From an uncultured Collinsella sp. (GTDB lineage Bacteria; Actinomycetota; Coriobacteriia; Coriobacteriales; Coriobacteriaceae), in NCBI GenBank assembly GCA_905199225.1, contig CAJKFS010000007.1, forward strand, positions 1 to 64,000: a DNA stretch of 64,000 nucleotides. The letters run 5' to 3'. Below the pieces are notes generated by a model that did no database searches, had not been told where the DNA came from, and saw nothing but the letters and a program-made list of their open reading frames with translations. Position numbers and translations under genes: made by a program. Positions 46,927 to 56,503 of this stretch are shown in pieces (within the stretch, counting starts at the first letter, position 1; every line of letters begins with the position of its first letter).

Positions 46927-47832
46927 ATGTCCGATTCCGTTGACACGACGGTCGATACGACCTCGTCGCGCGAGCGCATCAAGCGTGCCCTTTCCCACGG
47001 CAAGAAGGGCCGCATCAACAAGGACCTGTCCAACAAGATCATGCTTGGCGTGTTTCGTGCCGCTGCCTACATCACCACGCTGGTGCTGGTCGCTATCATC
47101 GCCTACGTGGTCATCAACGGCCTGCCACACATCTCGCTCGACTTTATCTTCGGTTGGCCCCAGGGCGTCAACGCCGAGGGCGGAATTTGGCCCACGATCG
47201 TCTCGACCGTCTACGTGACGGCGCTCGCCATGCTTATCTGCACGCCGATCGCTGTGCTGGCAGCCGTCTATCTGGCCGAGTACGCCAAGCAGGGCAAGGT
47301 CGTCGAGCTCATTCGCTACGCTGCTGACGCTTTGGCCTCGGTGCCCTCCATCGTTATGGGCCTGTTTGGCTACGCCTTGTTTGTCGAGGCTATGGGCCTG
47401 GGCCTTTCGATGGTCTCGGCCGCTCTGGCGCTCGCGCTCTTGATGCTTCCCATCGTCATGCGCACCACCGAAGAAGCCATTCGCGCCGTTCCGCGCTATA
47501 TCCGTTGGGGCGCGTACGGCCTGGGCGCTACCAAGTGGCAGGTCGTCTCCAAGATCGTGCTTCCTTCGGCCTTTGGCCGCATTGCCACGGGCATCGTCCT
47601 TGCCATCGGCCGTGCCATCGGCGAGACCGCCGTGGTGCTCTACACCATGGGCCAGGCCATCAATCTACCTATTTCGCCGCTCGATTCCGGTCGTCCCATG
47701 ACCGTTCACCTGTACCTGCTTGCCAACGACGGCATCAACATGAACGCAGCCTACGGCACCGCGCTCTTGCTGATGGTGATCATTTTGGCCTTCAACCTGT
47801 TTGCGCGCTTCCTGTCGCGCAAGCGTCGCTAG
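46927..47832 (+). CDS. pstA: Phosphate ABC transporter permease
   Basis: 301 residues with six membrane segments and the PstA EAA loop AVPRYIRWGAYGLGATKWQVVSKIVLPSA followed by AIGRAIGETAVVL. It starts three bases after pstC. Confidence 0.94.
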   Translation: MSDSVDTTVDTTSSRERIKRALSHGKKGRINKDLSNKIMLGVFRAAAYITTLVLVAIIAYVVINGLPHISLDFIFGWPQGVNAEGGIWPTIVSTVYVTALAMLICTPIAVLAAVYLAEYAKQGKVVELIRYAADALASVPSIVMGLFGYALFVEAMGLGLSMVSAALALALLMLPIVMRTTEEAIRAVPRYIRWGAYGLGATKWQVVSKIVLPSAFGRIATGIVLAIGRAIGETAVVLYTMGQAINLPISPLDSGRPMTVHLYLLANDGINMNAAYGTALLLMVIILAFNLFARFLSRKRR

Positions 47833-47844
47833 TTAAGGAGTCCC

Positions 47845-48648
<804 letters not shown>

Positions 48649-48740
48649 TCGGTGCGACTAGTCCCAAGCCGATCGGATCTGGTCCGGTGCGTATTCACTG
48701 TGCGGGCGGCATGACCGCACCCAACTGATTGGAGTGAACC

Positions 48741-49598
48741 ATGCGCAAACTGTTTTCCCGTCAGCTCATCGAGGCCCGTCACGAGATGCTGAGCATCTAC
48801 GAGGCCGTCGATCTGGCCCTCCACGATGCCGTGAAGGCCTATGTGACCGACGACCGCAAGCTCGCCACCAAGACCAAGAAGCGTACGCTTTCGATTGACG
48901 CACGCTGCGCCAACCTGGAGGCCGTCTGCTACAACCTGATTGCCACGCAGTCACCGGTCGCCTCCGACTTCCGCTTGCTGCAGACGATCATCTACGTCGA
49001 CTTTAACCTGCAGCGCATGACCGATAAGGTTCGCCAGATTTGCCGCGCCACGCGTCATATGATCAAGGCCGACATCTCGCTGCCCAAGGAGCTTGTCGGC
49101 ACGGTCGAGGCCGAGGCTGAGGCCGTCTACCAGGTGCTGGGCTCTTCGCTTTCTGCGCTCGTCACCAACGACATGTCCATCATCTGCAACTTGGCCGTCG
49201 AGGACGAGCCAGTGCACGCCGCCTACGAGAAGTTCTTCCGCACCTTTAACCGCATGGACACGGGCGATTTTATGGACGACGACAGCAACTATGACGACCT
49301 GCGCCGCGCCATCATGGTATCGCGCTATCTCGATCGCATCGCCTCGATTTCCATCGATGCCGCCTGCCGTCTGACCTTCCTGTTGACCGGACAGCGTATG
49401 ACTGCCGGTGATATCGCCTGCACTGATGAGGATGAGCTCGAGAGCATGCGCGTGCCTTCGGGCGAGGGTGTTATCATGAGGCCCGCCGTCGATGCACGCT
49501 ACGTTGCCAAGGTGCCCGTTAACGAGGTCAGCGAGGGTCTTCGCTACCTGCTCGATCATCTTGAGGATGAGGACGATGGCGAGGACGACGAGGAGTAA
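48741..49598 (+). CDS. phoU: Phosphate signalling protein PhoU
   Basis: 285 residues, all-helical, with two PhoU repeats (about 5-100 and 110-215, the second with YDDLRRAIMVSRYLDRI). A non-conserved acidic tail of about 60 residues ends in DEDDGEDDEE. PhoU links transporter state to the PhoR/PhoB-type sensor; no such two-component pair is in this window. TTGGAGTG precedes the ATG. Confidence 0.92.
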   Translation: MRKLFSRQLIEARHEMLSIYEAVDLALHDAVKAYVTDDRKLATKTKKRTLSIDARCANLEAVCYNLIATQSPVASDFRLLQTIIYVDFNLQRMTDKVRQICRATRHMIKADISLPKELVGTVEAEAEAVYQVLGSSLSALVTNDMSIICNLAVEDEPVHAAYEKFFRTFNRMDTGDFMDDDSNYDDLRRAIMVSRYLDRIASISIDAACRLTFLLTGQRMTAGDIACTDEDELESMRVPSGEGVIMRPAVDARYVAKVPVNEVSEGLRYLLDHLEDEDDGEDDEE

Positions 49599-49635
49599 GT
49601 AACCCCGTTCGTCGAAAGATTGTAAATACCTAAGT

Positions 49636-49670
49636 GAGCGCGGCCTTGCACATGCGGGGCCGCGCTCTTG
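49636..49670 (+). terminator. Terminator after phoU
   Basis: GAGCGCGGCC (49636-49645) pairs perfectly with GGCCGCGCTC (49658-49667); the T tract is poor. Confidence 0.7.
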
Positions 49671-49717
49671 CGTTAGCATGGGACTACTTGTTTGGCTGTC
49701 AGCGGAGGCGATTGGCA

Positions 49718-50455
49718 ATGGATAACTATTTGGACTTGATGCGCGCTCGCCGCGAGCAGATTCTGGAACGTTTTTATGCGGCGCTCGATCGCGCGGGCCG
49801 TCCCCACGACGCCGCGCGCCTCATTGCCGTGTCCAAGACCGTTGGTGTCGATGAGACCGTTGCCGCCATCCAGGCGGGGTATCGCCATTTTGCCGAGAAT
49901 CGCCCGCAGGAGCTGGTTCGCAAGCTCACAGGTTTGGCGGAGCATCCGGAGCTGCCCGAGGTGCGCTTCGATATGATCGGCAACCTGCAGACCAATAAGA
50001 TCAATGCGGTGCTGGGCTCAGCCGAGCTGATTCACTCGGTGGGTTCGCTGCATCTGGCGCAGGCGATCTCGAGCCGTGCTGCCCGCAAGATTGAGGCAGG
50101 CGAACTCGCCGGCCCCCAGCGTGTGCTCATTGAGGTCAATGTGAGTGGTGAGGAGTCGAAGGGAGGCTTTTCGCCCGATGAGATTCGCGCCGCCGCGGGT
50201 GAGCTTGCGGAACTTGAGGGAATTTGCGTACAGGGGCTTATGACTATGGCGCCCCGGGGGAATAAGGATGTGGCACGCCGCACCTTTGCGGGGCTTCGTG
50301 AGCTGAGGGATGAGCTGGAGGCGGCGCATCCCGATTTGAACCTGCCTGAGCTTTCCTGCGGCATGAGCGAAGACTTTGAGCCTGCCCTTGAGGAGGGCTC
50401 TACGCTCGTTCGCCTGGGCAGGGTAGTATTTAGCCCGGAGTTTGCAGTAAAATAA
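49718..50455 (+). CDS. yggS: PLP homeostasis protein (YggS/PROSC family)
   Basis: 245 residues, single-domain PLP-binding TIM barrel. The cofactor lysine is in LIAVSKTVGVDE, with ENRPQELVRK, FDMIGNLQTNKIN and LSCGMSEDFEPALEEGSTLVRLG all typical. It buffers pyridoxal phosphate and balances amino acid pools. The usual neighbour of sepF in Gram-positive division clusters. GCGGAGG supports the ATG. Confidence 0.94.
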   Translation: MDNYLDLMRARREQILERFYAALDRAGRPHDAARLIAVSKTVGVDETVAAIQAGYRHFAENRPQELVRKLTGLAEHPELPEVRFDMIGNLQTNKINAVLGSAELIHSVGSLHLAQAISSRAARKIEAGELAGPQRVLIEVNVSGEESKGGFSPDEIRAAAGELAELEGICVQGLMTMAPRGNKDVARRTFAGLRELRDELEAAHPDLNLPELSCGMSEDFEPALEEGSTLVRLGRVVFSPEFAVK

Positions 50456-50515
50456 GGCTCTGAAGTGCGCACTGATTATCGGGGCGCCTGCACTAAACCG
50501 CGAGAGGACACAACC

Positions 50516-51238
50516 ATGGGCTTCCTTGACGAGATTAAAAATAAGATGCACCTGGGCGGCCAGCAGGGTTACGACCAGGGTTATGGCCAGGACGACGACT
50601 ACGGCTACGATGATGGCTATGACGATGGCTATCAGGGCAACGGCTACAGTGGTGCTTCGGGCGAGGGCTTCTACACCCAAGACGAGCCGAGCAACGGCCT
50701 GCTTGGCCAGACGCGCCGCGGTGAAGCTGAGTCGGTTGCCGTGTATACGCGCTCCGGTCAGCTGGTCGGCGATGACTCCCGCCATGCCACGACGTATAAC
50801 CCGCCTTCGCGCTCGCAGGACAGTGTTGCGAGCGGTTATCGTCCTGGTGCCTATGACACGCCGTCGAGCTACGCCGAGAATACCCGCGCCCGTGCCGCCG
50901 CTGCACCCGCGCCTGCACCGAGCGATGCCTCGGCCTATGCGAGCAATATCATCAACGCCACGCCGCAGCTGCCGGCCTATGTCCTGCGCCCCGAGAGCTA
51001 TGACGACGTGGAGACCGTGGTGCGCCGCGTTCGCACCAAGCAGCCTGTCGCACTGATTTTTGTGGGCGTACGCACCGAAGTTGCCAAGCGCGTCTTGGAC
51101 TTCTCTTACGGCTTTGCCTGCGGTCTGGGTGCCACGGTCAAGGAGGTGGGCGACCGCGTGTTCATGGTGCTGCCCGCCGGTTGCGAGGTCAAAGATTCCG
51201 ATCTCAAGAAGCTTCGTGCCGACGGCTACCTTAAGTAA
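50516..51238 (+). CDS. sepF: Cell division protein SepF
   Basis: 240 residues. The N-terminal MGFLDEIKNKM is the amphipathic membrane-binding helix. A long linker holds a Gly/Tyr/Asp-rich run (residues about 18-45) and an Ala/Pro stretch; the C-terminal SepF domain (about 155-240) has YDDVETVVRRVRTKQPVALIF and LDFSYGFACGLGATVKEVGDRVFMVLP. It ties FtsZ to the membrane, taking the job of the missing FtsA. GAGAGGA precedes the ATG. Confidence 0.93.
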   Translation: MGFLDEIKNKMHLGGQQGYDQGYGQDDDYGYDDGYDDGYQGNGYSGASGEGFYTQDEPSNGLLGQTRRGEAESVAVYTRSGQLVGDDSRHATTYNPPSRSQDSVASGYRPGAYDTPSSYAENTRARAAAAPAPAPSDASAYASNIINATPQLPAYVLRPESYDDVETVVRRVRTKQPVALIFVGVRTEVAKRVLDFSYGFACGLGATVKEVGDRVFMVLPAGCEVKDSDLKKLRADGYLK

Positions 51239-51259
51239 AGACAAGACGAGGAGATTCCC

Positions 51260-51541
51260 ATCAACATCTACACTATCGTCCAGCTGGTCAACACGCTGTT
51301 CAACTTCTATTCCACGCTCATTGTCGTCTACTGCTTTATGACGTGGATTCCCATGAAGCAGGGTGGTTTGCTTCAGGATATTGCTGCGGTGCTTGATAGC
51401 GTGTGCGGTCCGTGGCTCAACCTGTTCCGTCGTTTCATCCCGCCGATGGGCGGTATCGATTTTTCGCCGGTCGTTGCGATTATTGCGTTGCAGTTGGTGC
51501 AGAGGCTGGTTCTGCAGCTTCTTATAGGTATACTCGTGTAG
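51260..51541 (+). CDS. yggT: YggT family membrane protein with apparent ATC start
   Basis: The frame after the sepF stop encodes a YggT-type protein with two membrane segments and the conserved LFRRFIPPMGGIDFSPVVAIIALQL end. Homology-like sequence (NIYTIVQLVNTLFNFYSTLIV) runs back well before the first ATG (51338), and no ATG, GTG or TTG exists between the sepF stop and that point. GAGGAG (51248-51253) stands 6 bases before an ATC at 51260, giving 93 residues. So initiation at ATC is the best reading; otherwise the gene is a damaged form. YggT proteins aid division and osmotic stability. Confidence 0.75.
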   Translation: MNIYTIVQLVNTLFNFYSTLIVVYCFMTWIPMKQGGLLQDIAAVLDSVCGPWLNLFRRFIPPMGGIDFSPVVAIIALQLVQRLVLQLLIGILV

Positions 51542-51602
51542 AACTGTCTTAGTAACTTACGTCGGGCGTGTAGCGCCGAGGCGATGAAAAAGGAGACTTG
51601 TT

Positions 51603-52277
51603 ATGGCTATTACCCCTGCAGACATCCAGGCTCAGACTTTCTCTGAGGCCAAGCGTGGCTACGATCCTGCCGAGGTCGACGTCTTCTTGGAGACGCTGTC
51701 CTCCGAGGTTGACGCTATGCTCGCTAAGATCGTCGACCTTAAGGGTCGTCTGACTGCTACCGAGCAGCAGCTTGCCGATGCGCAGGCTCAGCTTGCCCAG
51801 GCTCAGGATGCCACCGCCCAGGCCGTTCCTGCCGCCCCCGTGGCTGCTCCCGCCCCTGACTTCTCCGCTCAGGAGCGCCAGATTTCCGCTGCCCTGATCG
51901 CTGCCCAGCAGACCGCTGAGACCATCGTCAACGATGCCAACGAGAACGCTGAGCGTATCCGCAACGAGGCTGACGCCAAGGCCCGCGAGGTTATCCGCCA
52001 GGCTCTGACCGAGAAGCAGGCCGAGCTCGAGGAGATCGATCGTCTCAAGGCTTCCCGTGAGGAGTTCAAGGCAGAGTATCTCAAGCTCATCCAGCACTTC
52101 ATGGACGATGCCCAGAATTCCTTCCCGGCCGATCTGATGGCTTCCACGCCGGTCGGTTCTGCCGCTTCTCCTGCAGTGACTGTTCCCGCCGAGCCGCTGC
52201 CCGTCGCTGACCCGGTTGTCCCCGTGGCCGATCCCTTCGCCCCGATCGACAACTTTGCTGCCGACGACCTGGACTAA
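51603..52277 (+). CDS. divIVA: DivIVA-domain cell pole/septum protein
   Basis: 224 residues. The N-terminal ITPADIQAQTFSEAKRGYDPAEVDVFLETL is the DivIVA membrane-binding motif. A coiled coil with an Ala/Pro break at about 75-90 continues to residue about 165, and the tail is Pro/Ala/Asp-rich and disordered. It marks curved membrane and guides growth or septum placement. AAAAGGAG lies before the ATG; last gene of the division cluster. Confidence 0.93.
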   Translation: MAITPADIQAQTFSEAKRGYDPAEVDVFLETLSSEVDAMLAKIVDLKGRLTATEQQLADAQAQLAQAQDATAQAVPAAPVAAPAPDFSAQERQISAALIAAQQTAETIVNDANENAERIRNEADAKAREVIRQALTEKQAELEEIDRLKASREEFKAEYLKLIQHFMDDAQNSFPADLMASTPVGSAASPAVTVPAEPLPVADPVVPVADPFAPIDNFAADDLD

Positions 52278-52303
52278 CATTCGGCCTACAATTTAGTGCC
52301 TAG

Positions 52304-52335
52304 AAAGGACCCGCAGCTTGCGGGTCCTTTTTTAT
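52304..52335 (+). terminator. Strong terminator after divIVA
   Basis: AAAGGACCCGCA (52304-52315) pairs with TGCGGGTCCTTT (52319-52330), with a three-base loop and TTTTTT. Confidence 0.92.
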
Positions 52336-52443
52336 GACTGTGCAGGGGCGCGCAACATAAAAAACCGAGCCCTGCACATAATGGCGCAGAACTCGGCGAA
52401 CGGGTGAGCGGTCAAGGGTAGGTTTTAAGGCATGTCCCAAAAC

Positions 52444-52974
52444 CTACTTGAGGAGGAAGTCGGAGAGGGGAATGGTACGGGCCTCGCGATGCTCGGGATC
52501 GGCGATGTGGTCGGCAGGATATCCACAGACGAGCATGTGATAGGGATAGACGCCCTTGGGCAGATTGAACTGCTCCTGTGCCACCCCAGGCTTAAAATGG
52601 CATACCCAGCACGTTCCCAGGCCCTGCTCGGTGGCCTCCATCATCATCTGATCGCAGACGATCGAAGTATCGATGGCACTCGAGTTCATCTGATCATACG
52701 GGCGCACCCAGGCATCATCGGTAACGCTGCAAATAAGGAAGATAAGCGGAGCGCCAAAGATAGACCCATCACGAGCAAACCGGGGCTGACAAGCAGCTGC
52801 CTTCTCCAGAAGCTCAGGCGTATCCAACACCATCACACGGGTTGGATGATTATTACAAGCAGAAGGAGCAATCCGCCCAGCCTCAACAATGGCATCCACC
52901 ACAGCTTGCTCAACGGAACGATTCTCAAACTCGCGACAAGAATACCGACCCCGAGCCAGATCCAAATAAGACAT
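52444..52974 (-). CDS. Nitroreductase family protein
   Basis: 176 residues. The FMN-binding arginine run ARGRYSCREFENRSV at the N-terminus, IAPSACNNHPTRVMV, and LGTCWVCHFKPGVAQE are typical of small NfnB-like flavoenzymes. The C-terminal part GVYPYHMLVCGYPAD fits. GGAGGG supports the ATG at 52974. The substrate is unknown. Its upstream region has nine CCAAA/CTAAA motifs within about 125 bases. Confidence 0.88.
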   Translation of the reverse strand: MSYLDLARGRYSCREFENRSVEQAVVDAIVEAGRIAPSACNNHPTRVMVLDTPELLEKAAACQPRFARDGSIFGAPLIFLICSVTDDAWVRPYDQMNSSAIDTSIVCDQMMMEATEQGLGTCWVCHFKPGVAQEQFNLPKGVYPYHMLVCGYPADHIADPEHREARTIPLSDFLLK

Positions 52975-53157
52975 ACAAGCCCTCCAACAATTAAAAATCA
53001 AACAAACCCAAAGTAACCCAAACAGTACCCAAAGCAGCAATCAGCCAAACGCTCATCGAGGGCCAAAGTGTCCGAACGGATACCAAAGGTCCCTTCAGCC
53101 AAACCCCCCATTGCGCTAAACCTATCAGCCAAAGTTCCAATGGTGGTACATAAGGGA

Positions 53158-53234
53158 GCGGGCCCGACCACAGATAACCTTTTGAACGACTCTGCTTGCA
53201 GCCGGAGTGAAAAAGGTTATCAGTGGTCGGGCCC
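53158..53234. repeat. Long hairpin between nitroreductase and phosphate genes
   Basis: 25-base arms (53158-53182 with 53210-53234) pair with a single mismatch around a 27-base loop; a further GGTACAT/ATGTACC pair (53144-53150, 53248-53254) encloses it. It ends 26 bases from the stop of the DUF47 gene and may end the pit transcript. Confidence 0.7.
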
Positions 53235-53260
53235 GCGACCGCCGGGACATGTACCCCCAA

Positions 53261-53884
53261 TTAACTGTTCTTCATGACAATCGAATCCACGACATCGGCC
53301 ACATTCTCGCAGCAGTCGGCGCAGTACTCCAGGAAGGCGTACACGTCACGCCAGGCGATGACCTCGAGCGGGTCCTTGCCGTTAACGTGCAGGTTGCGCA
53401 TGGCGTTGATATAGAGCTCGTCGGCTTCGGACTCGATGGTGTTGATCTGGATGACGAGTTCGCGCAGGGTCTTGGACTTGCGGTAGTTGGGCAGCTCGAC
53501 CATCAGGTCTTTCATGGCGCGGCAGGCGTCAGTCACCTTGTGGGCGATGACGATGGCGTCGGGATGGATGCTCTGGATGTTGGTGAAGTAGACGCGCTGC
53601 ACGACGCCCTCGATGCGGTCGAGCACGGTGTCGAGCGCGCAGCTCATCAGGTCCAGGTCCTCGCGCTCGAGCGGGGTGATAAAGGCGGTGAGCAGGGCGT
53701 CTTCGAGCTCGTGGTGCTTCTTGTCTGCCGCATGCTCAATCGCATGCATCTTATTGAGCATGTCGTGAATCTGCGCGGGATCGAAGTTCTCGAAAATCTT
53801 GGTGAGCAGCTCTGCGGCCTGGACGGCGAGGTCGGCGCAGACAACGTAGTTGTCAAAGTAGAACGAATCGGGTTTCTTTGCCAT
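53261..53884 (-). CDS. DUF47 (PhoU-like) phosphate transport regulator
   Basis: 207 residues, all helical, in the TIGR00153/DUF47 family. It reads DSFYFDNYVVCADLAVQAAELL at the start and has HAIEHAADKKHHELEDALLTAFITPLEREDLDLM, the metal-binding PhoU-like core. Such genes nearly always accompany pit, as here, and are thought to regulate it. AAAGGA precedes the ATG. Same operon as pit, 67 bases downstream. Confidence 0.92.
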   Translation of the reverse strand: MAKKPDSFYFDNYVVCADLAVQAAELLTKIFENFDPAQIHDMLNKMHAIEHAADKKHHELEDALLTAFITPLEREDLDLMSCALDTVLDRIEGVVQRVYFTNIQSIHPDAIVIAHKVTDACRAMKDLMVELPNYRKSKTLRELVIQINTIESEADELYINAMRNLHVNGKDPLEVIAWRDVYAFLEYCADCCENVADVVDSIVMKNS

Positions 53885-53951
53885 GGGTGGGTCCTTTCGA
53901 GGCGAAGACGGGTGGGCGAAGTGTTGCGGTCCGGATGGACGTTCGGTTTGA

Positions 53952-55001
53952 TTAGAGGAACATCATGAACAGCTTGGCCATGACAAAGCTGATGAGTCCG
54001 CAGGCGGGGAAGGTGAAGAACCAGGTGAACATCATGTCCTTGACCACGCCGAAGTTGATGGCCGAAAGGCGCTTGACGGCGCCGACGCCCATGATGGCGC
54101 AGGTTTTGATGTGCGTGGAGGACACGGGGATGCCGGTAAGGGTGGCAAGCAGCAAGTTCGCGGCGCCCGCGAGGTCGGCAGAGAAGCCCTGATACTTCTC
54201 GAGCTTGACCATGCTCTGGCCGACGGACTTGATGATGCGCTCGCCGCCCACGCTGGTGCCGATACCCATAGTGGCCGAGCACAGCAGCATAATCCAGATG
54301 GGGATGCCGGCATCGCCGATGCTCGTCTGGCCGTTGGCGAAGGCCACGCCTAAAAAGAGCACGCCGATGAACTTCTGTCCATCCTGCGCGCCGTGCATAA
54401 AGCTCATGGCCGCGGCGCTCGCGATCTGAGCGTATTTAAAGAAGACATTGGCACGTCGCCTGTTGGCGGCGGCGAAAAGAATCGAGACGAGTTTGCACAG
54501 GACCCAGCCCATGACAAAGCCCAGGCCGATGGAGAGCGCCAGGCCGTAGATGACCTTCATCCACTCGTGGACGTTGACGCTGCTCGCGCCGCCGAGGGCG
54601 ATAGCGGCACCGGTCAGGCCGGCGATAAGGCTGTGGCTTTGCGAGGTGGGGATGCCAAAACGCGACGCTGTGGCGCCGTAGACGACGATGGAGAACAGGG
54701 CCGCGCACAGGCAGGCGAGCGCCATGGTGCTGTTTCCGCCAAAGTCGACGATATGCGAGATGGTATTGGCGACGCTCGCATTAAAGTGCGTCATGATGAG
54801 CACACCGAGGAAGTTGAATGCGGCGCTCATGAGAATGGCGGCGCGGGCGGGCATGCAACGCGTAGTGACGCAGGTCGCGATGGCGTTGGGCGCGTCGGTC
54901 CATCCATTGACGAAGATGGCGCCGAGCGCGAGGATCACGGTGACGGCAAGGACTGGGTTCGACACAATTTGGCCGAGGAAGGTTGAGAACGTTACGTCCA
55001 T
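53952..55001 (-). CDS. pit: Inorganic phosphate transporter, Pit family
   Basis: 349 residues, about ten membrane segments. The family GANDxxNA-like motifs appear as NGWTDAPNAIATCVTTR near the start and MSFMHGAQDGQKFIGV later; TGIPVSSTHIKTCAIMGVG closes. It is a metal-phosphate/H+ symporter for higher phosphate levels and complements the Pst system elsewhere in the window. Confidence 0.94.
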   Translation of the reverse strand: MDVTFSTFLGQIVSNPVLAVTVILALGAIFVNGWTDAPNAIATCVTTRCMPARAAILMSAAFNFLGVLIMTHFNASVANTISHIVDFGGNSTMALACLCAALFSIVVYGATASRFGIPTSQSHSLIAGLTGAAIALGGASSVNVHEWMKVIYGLALSIGLGFVMGWVLCKLVSILFAAANRRRANVFFKYAQIASAAAMSFMHGAQDGQKFIGVLFLGVAFANGQTSIGDAGIPIWIMLLCSATMGIGTSVGGERIIKSVGQSMVKLEKYQGFSADLAGAANLLLATLTGIPVSSTHIKTCAIMGVGAVKRLSAINFGVVKDMMFTWFFTFPACGLISFVMAKLFMMFL

Positions 55002-55110
55002 ATATGGGCTTTCTCGAAGTTTGCAGGCACGTTACAAAAACATGATAAATCGTATCACCTCCTGCGGGTTTCTTTACCGAGTTCTGATGGGAGAAGTGAA
55101 TTTTTTGGCA

Positions 55111-55127
55111 CTAATATTGAATATTAG
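55111..55127. promoter_or_regulatory. Palindrome between divergent pit and hypothetical gene
   Basis: CTAATATT-G-AATATTAG is a perfect 8-bp inverted repeat in the 250-base divergent gap. It has the look of an operator. Confidence 0.45.
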
Positions 55128-55251
55128 CCCTGTTGACCGCGGGTGTTCTTTTTGCTAACACACCATGAGGACACGTGTGCGTGCCCCAACATCCCAAAAC
55201 CACAGTCTGTTCGCTTTACAATATGCAAACATGCGTTCGATAATAGGAGGC

Positions 55252-55590
55252 ATGGAATATCGACAGACAGATGGCAAAACTCGGCGCGTGCACAAGCAGT
55301 ATGTGGACGTCGTGGCTCGCATCCTCGCGGGCGGACAGGTCGTGCCGGTCACCGTCTGCTGGGTCGACGGTCGTTGCTTTACGATTGACGAAATTATCTC
55401 GACCACCGGGTTTGGCCTGATGGTCCACGGCATCCGTACGGCAACCTGTAAGGTGCGTTTTGGCGGGCACGCGACCGAGTTGTATCTGGAGGACCAGACG
55501 CGCGAGCGGGCGGACGGCTCGCAGGCACACGTGATGCGTTGGTGGGTCTGGGCCTTTGATCGCACGCTCGAGGGCGAGCGCCGTAGGTAA
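55252..55590 (+). CDS. Conserved hypothetical protein (DUF6504-like)
   Basis: 112 residues. It has the pattern of small actinobacterial proteins with a WVDGRCFTIDEI strand, VRFGGHATELYLE, and a final MRWWVWAFDRTL. The likeness to DUF6504 is by eye. AGGAGG lies only one base before the ATG at 55252, too close to be ideal; an ATG at 55231 lacks a site, so the start is uncertain. A TACAAT -10-like box is at 55217-55222. Function unknown. Confidence 0.65.
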   Translation: MEYRQTDGKTRRVHKQYVDVVARILAGGQVVPVTVCWVDGRCFTIDEIISTTGFGLMVHGIRTATCKVRFGGHATELYLEDQTRERADGSQAHVMRWWVWAFDRTLEGERRR

Positions 55591-55669
55591 GGACGTACGG
55601 CATTCGGGTACAATGACAGGAATCTTGTCAGCTACTGCGCTGTCGCGGCGCTTTTGAAAGGACGAAATT

Positions 55670-56365
55670 ATGAACGATATTCAGGGCTATCAGAACGGCC
55701 CCATCGAAACCGGCGCAAGCCGTGCCAAGGAGATGTCGCCGCGTGCGTATAATCTTGCCATGTCTGCCCTCATCTTCTTGGGCTTTTGTGCCATGGGCGT
55801 CGGTGCTTACTTTACGAGCACCATGTCGTTTGCGCGCATGATGATGAGCGGGGCTGCCCTACCGCTGGTTTTTGGCTCGTTTATTTTGACCATCGTCGGC
55901 ATGGTCATGATGTCGGCCGCCGCCAGCAAGCAGTCCGTGGGCCTGTCCCTTGTGGGCTACGTAATCTTTGCGAGCACCTTTGGCCTGACCGCGTCGTTTG
56001 GCCTTGCCAACTACGACCTGCCCACCATCAACACTGCCTTTATCGCCACGGCCGCCATCACCTTTGTCTTTGGCGCCTTGGGCGTGACGTTCCCCAAGTT
56101 TTTCCAGCGCGTATATGGCATCGGTTTTGGCATTCTGCTCGCTACTATTCTGGTTGAGATTGTGCTGATGTTCATGGGCGTCTCACAGACCATCACCGAT
56201 CTGATCGTGATCGTGGTGTTCGCCGGCTTTATTGGCTACGACACCTATGTTGCCACGACGGTGCCGCCTACGCTGCCCAACGCCGTGCTCATGGCGTCCA
56301 ATCTGTTCGTGGATATTATCAACGTGTTCCTGCGCATTCTGAACATCCTCGGCCGTCGCGACTAG
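55670..56365 (+). CDS. Bax inhibitor-1/YccA family membrane protein
   Basis: 231 residues with about seven membrane segments. It has SPRAYNLAMSALIFLGFCAMGVGAY at the first helix and the conserved FIGYDTYVATTVPP followed by ASNLFVDIINVFLRILNILGRRD, a typical Bax inhibitor-1 end. The family may form pH-gated calcium leak channels or modulate membrane proteases; role here unknown. GAAAGGACG precedes the ATG. Confidence 0.92.
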   Translation: MNDIQGYQNGPIETGASRAKEMSPRAYNLAMSALIFLGFCAMGVGAYFTSTMSFARMMMSGAALPLVFGSFILTIVGMVMMSAAASKQSVGLSLVGYVIFASTFGLTASFGLANYDLPTINTAFIATAAITFVFGALGVTFPKFFQRVYGIGFGILLATILVEIVLMFMGVSQTITDLIVIVVFAGFIGYDTYVATTVPPTLPNAVLMASNLFVDIINVFLRILNILGRRD

Positions 56366-56408
56366 TGGCGAATTGCGGCGGTGCTTGCCGTACGTGCAAA
56401 TCGATGCG

Positions 56409-56437
56409 AAAGGCGGTCCTTCGGGGCCGTCTTTTTT
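56409..56437 (+). terminator. Terminator after the Bax inhibitor gene
   Basis: AAAGGCGGTC pairs with GGCCGTCTTT around TTCGG, running into TTTTTT. Confidence 0.75.
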
Positions 56438-56503
56438 GTACGCGGCGGGGTATCATGGATGGGAAAAGCCGATAGCGGCAGAGACCGAGAAAGGTGACCA
56501 CTT

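Noticed and set aside
52991..53260. Trp-rich 89-codon minus-strand frame upstream of the nitroreductase
   Set aside because: The tryptophans come from repeated CCAAA motifs and the frame crosses a 25-bp hairpin; no ribosome site or family likeness.
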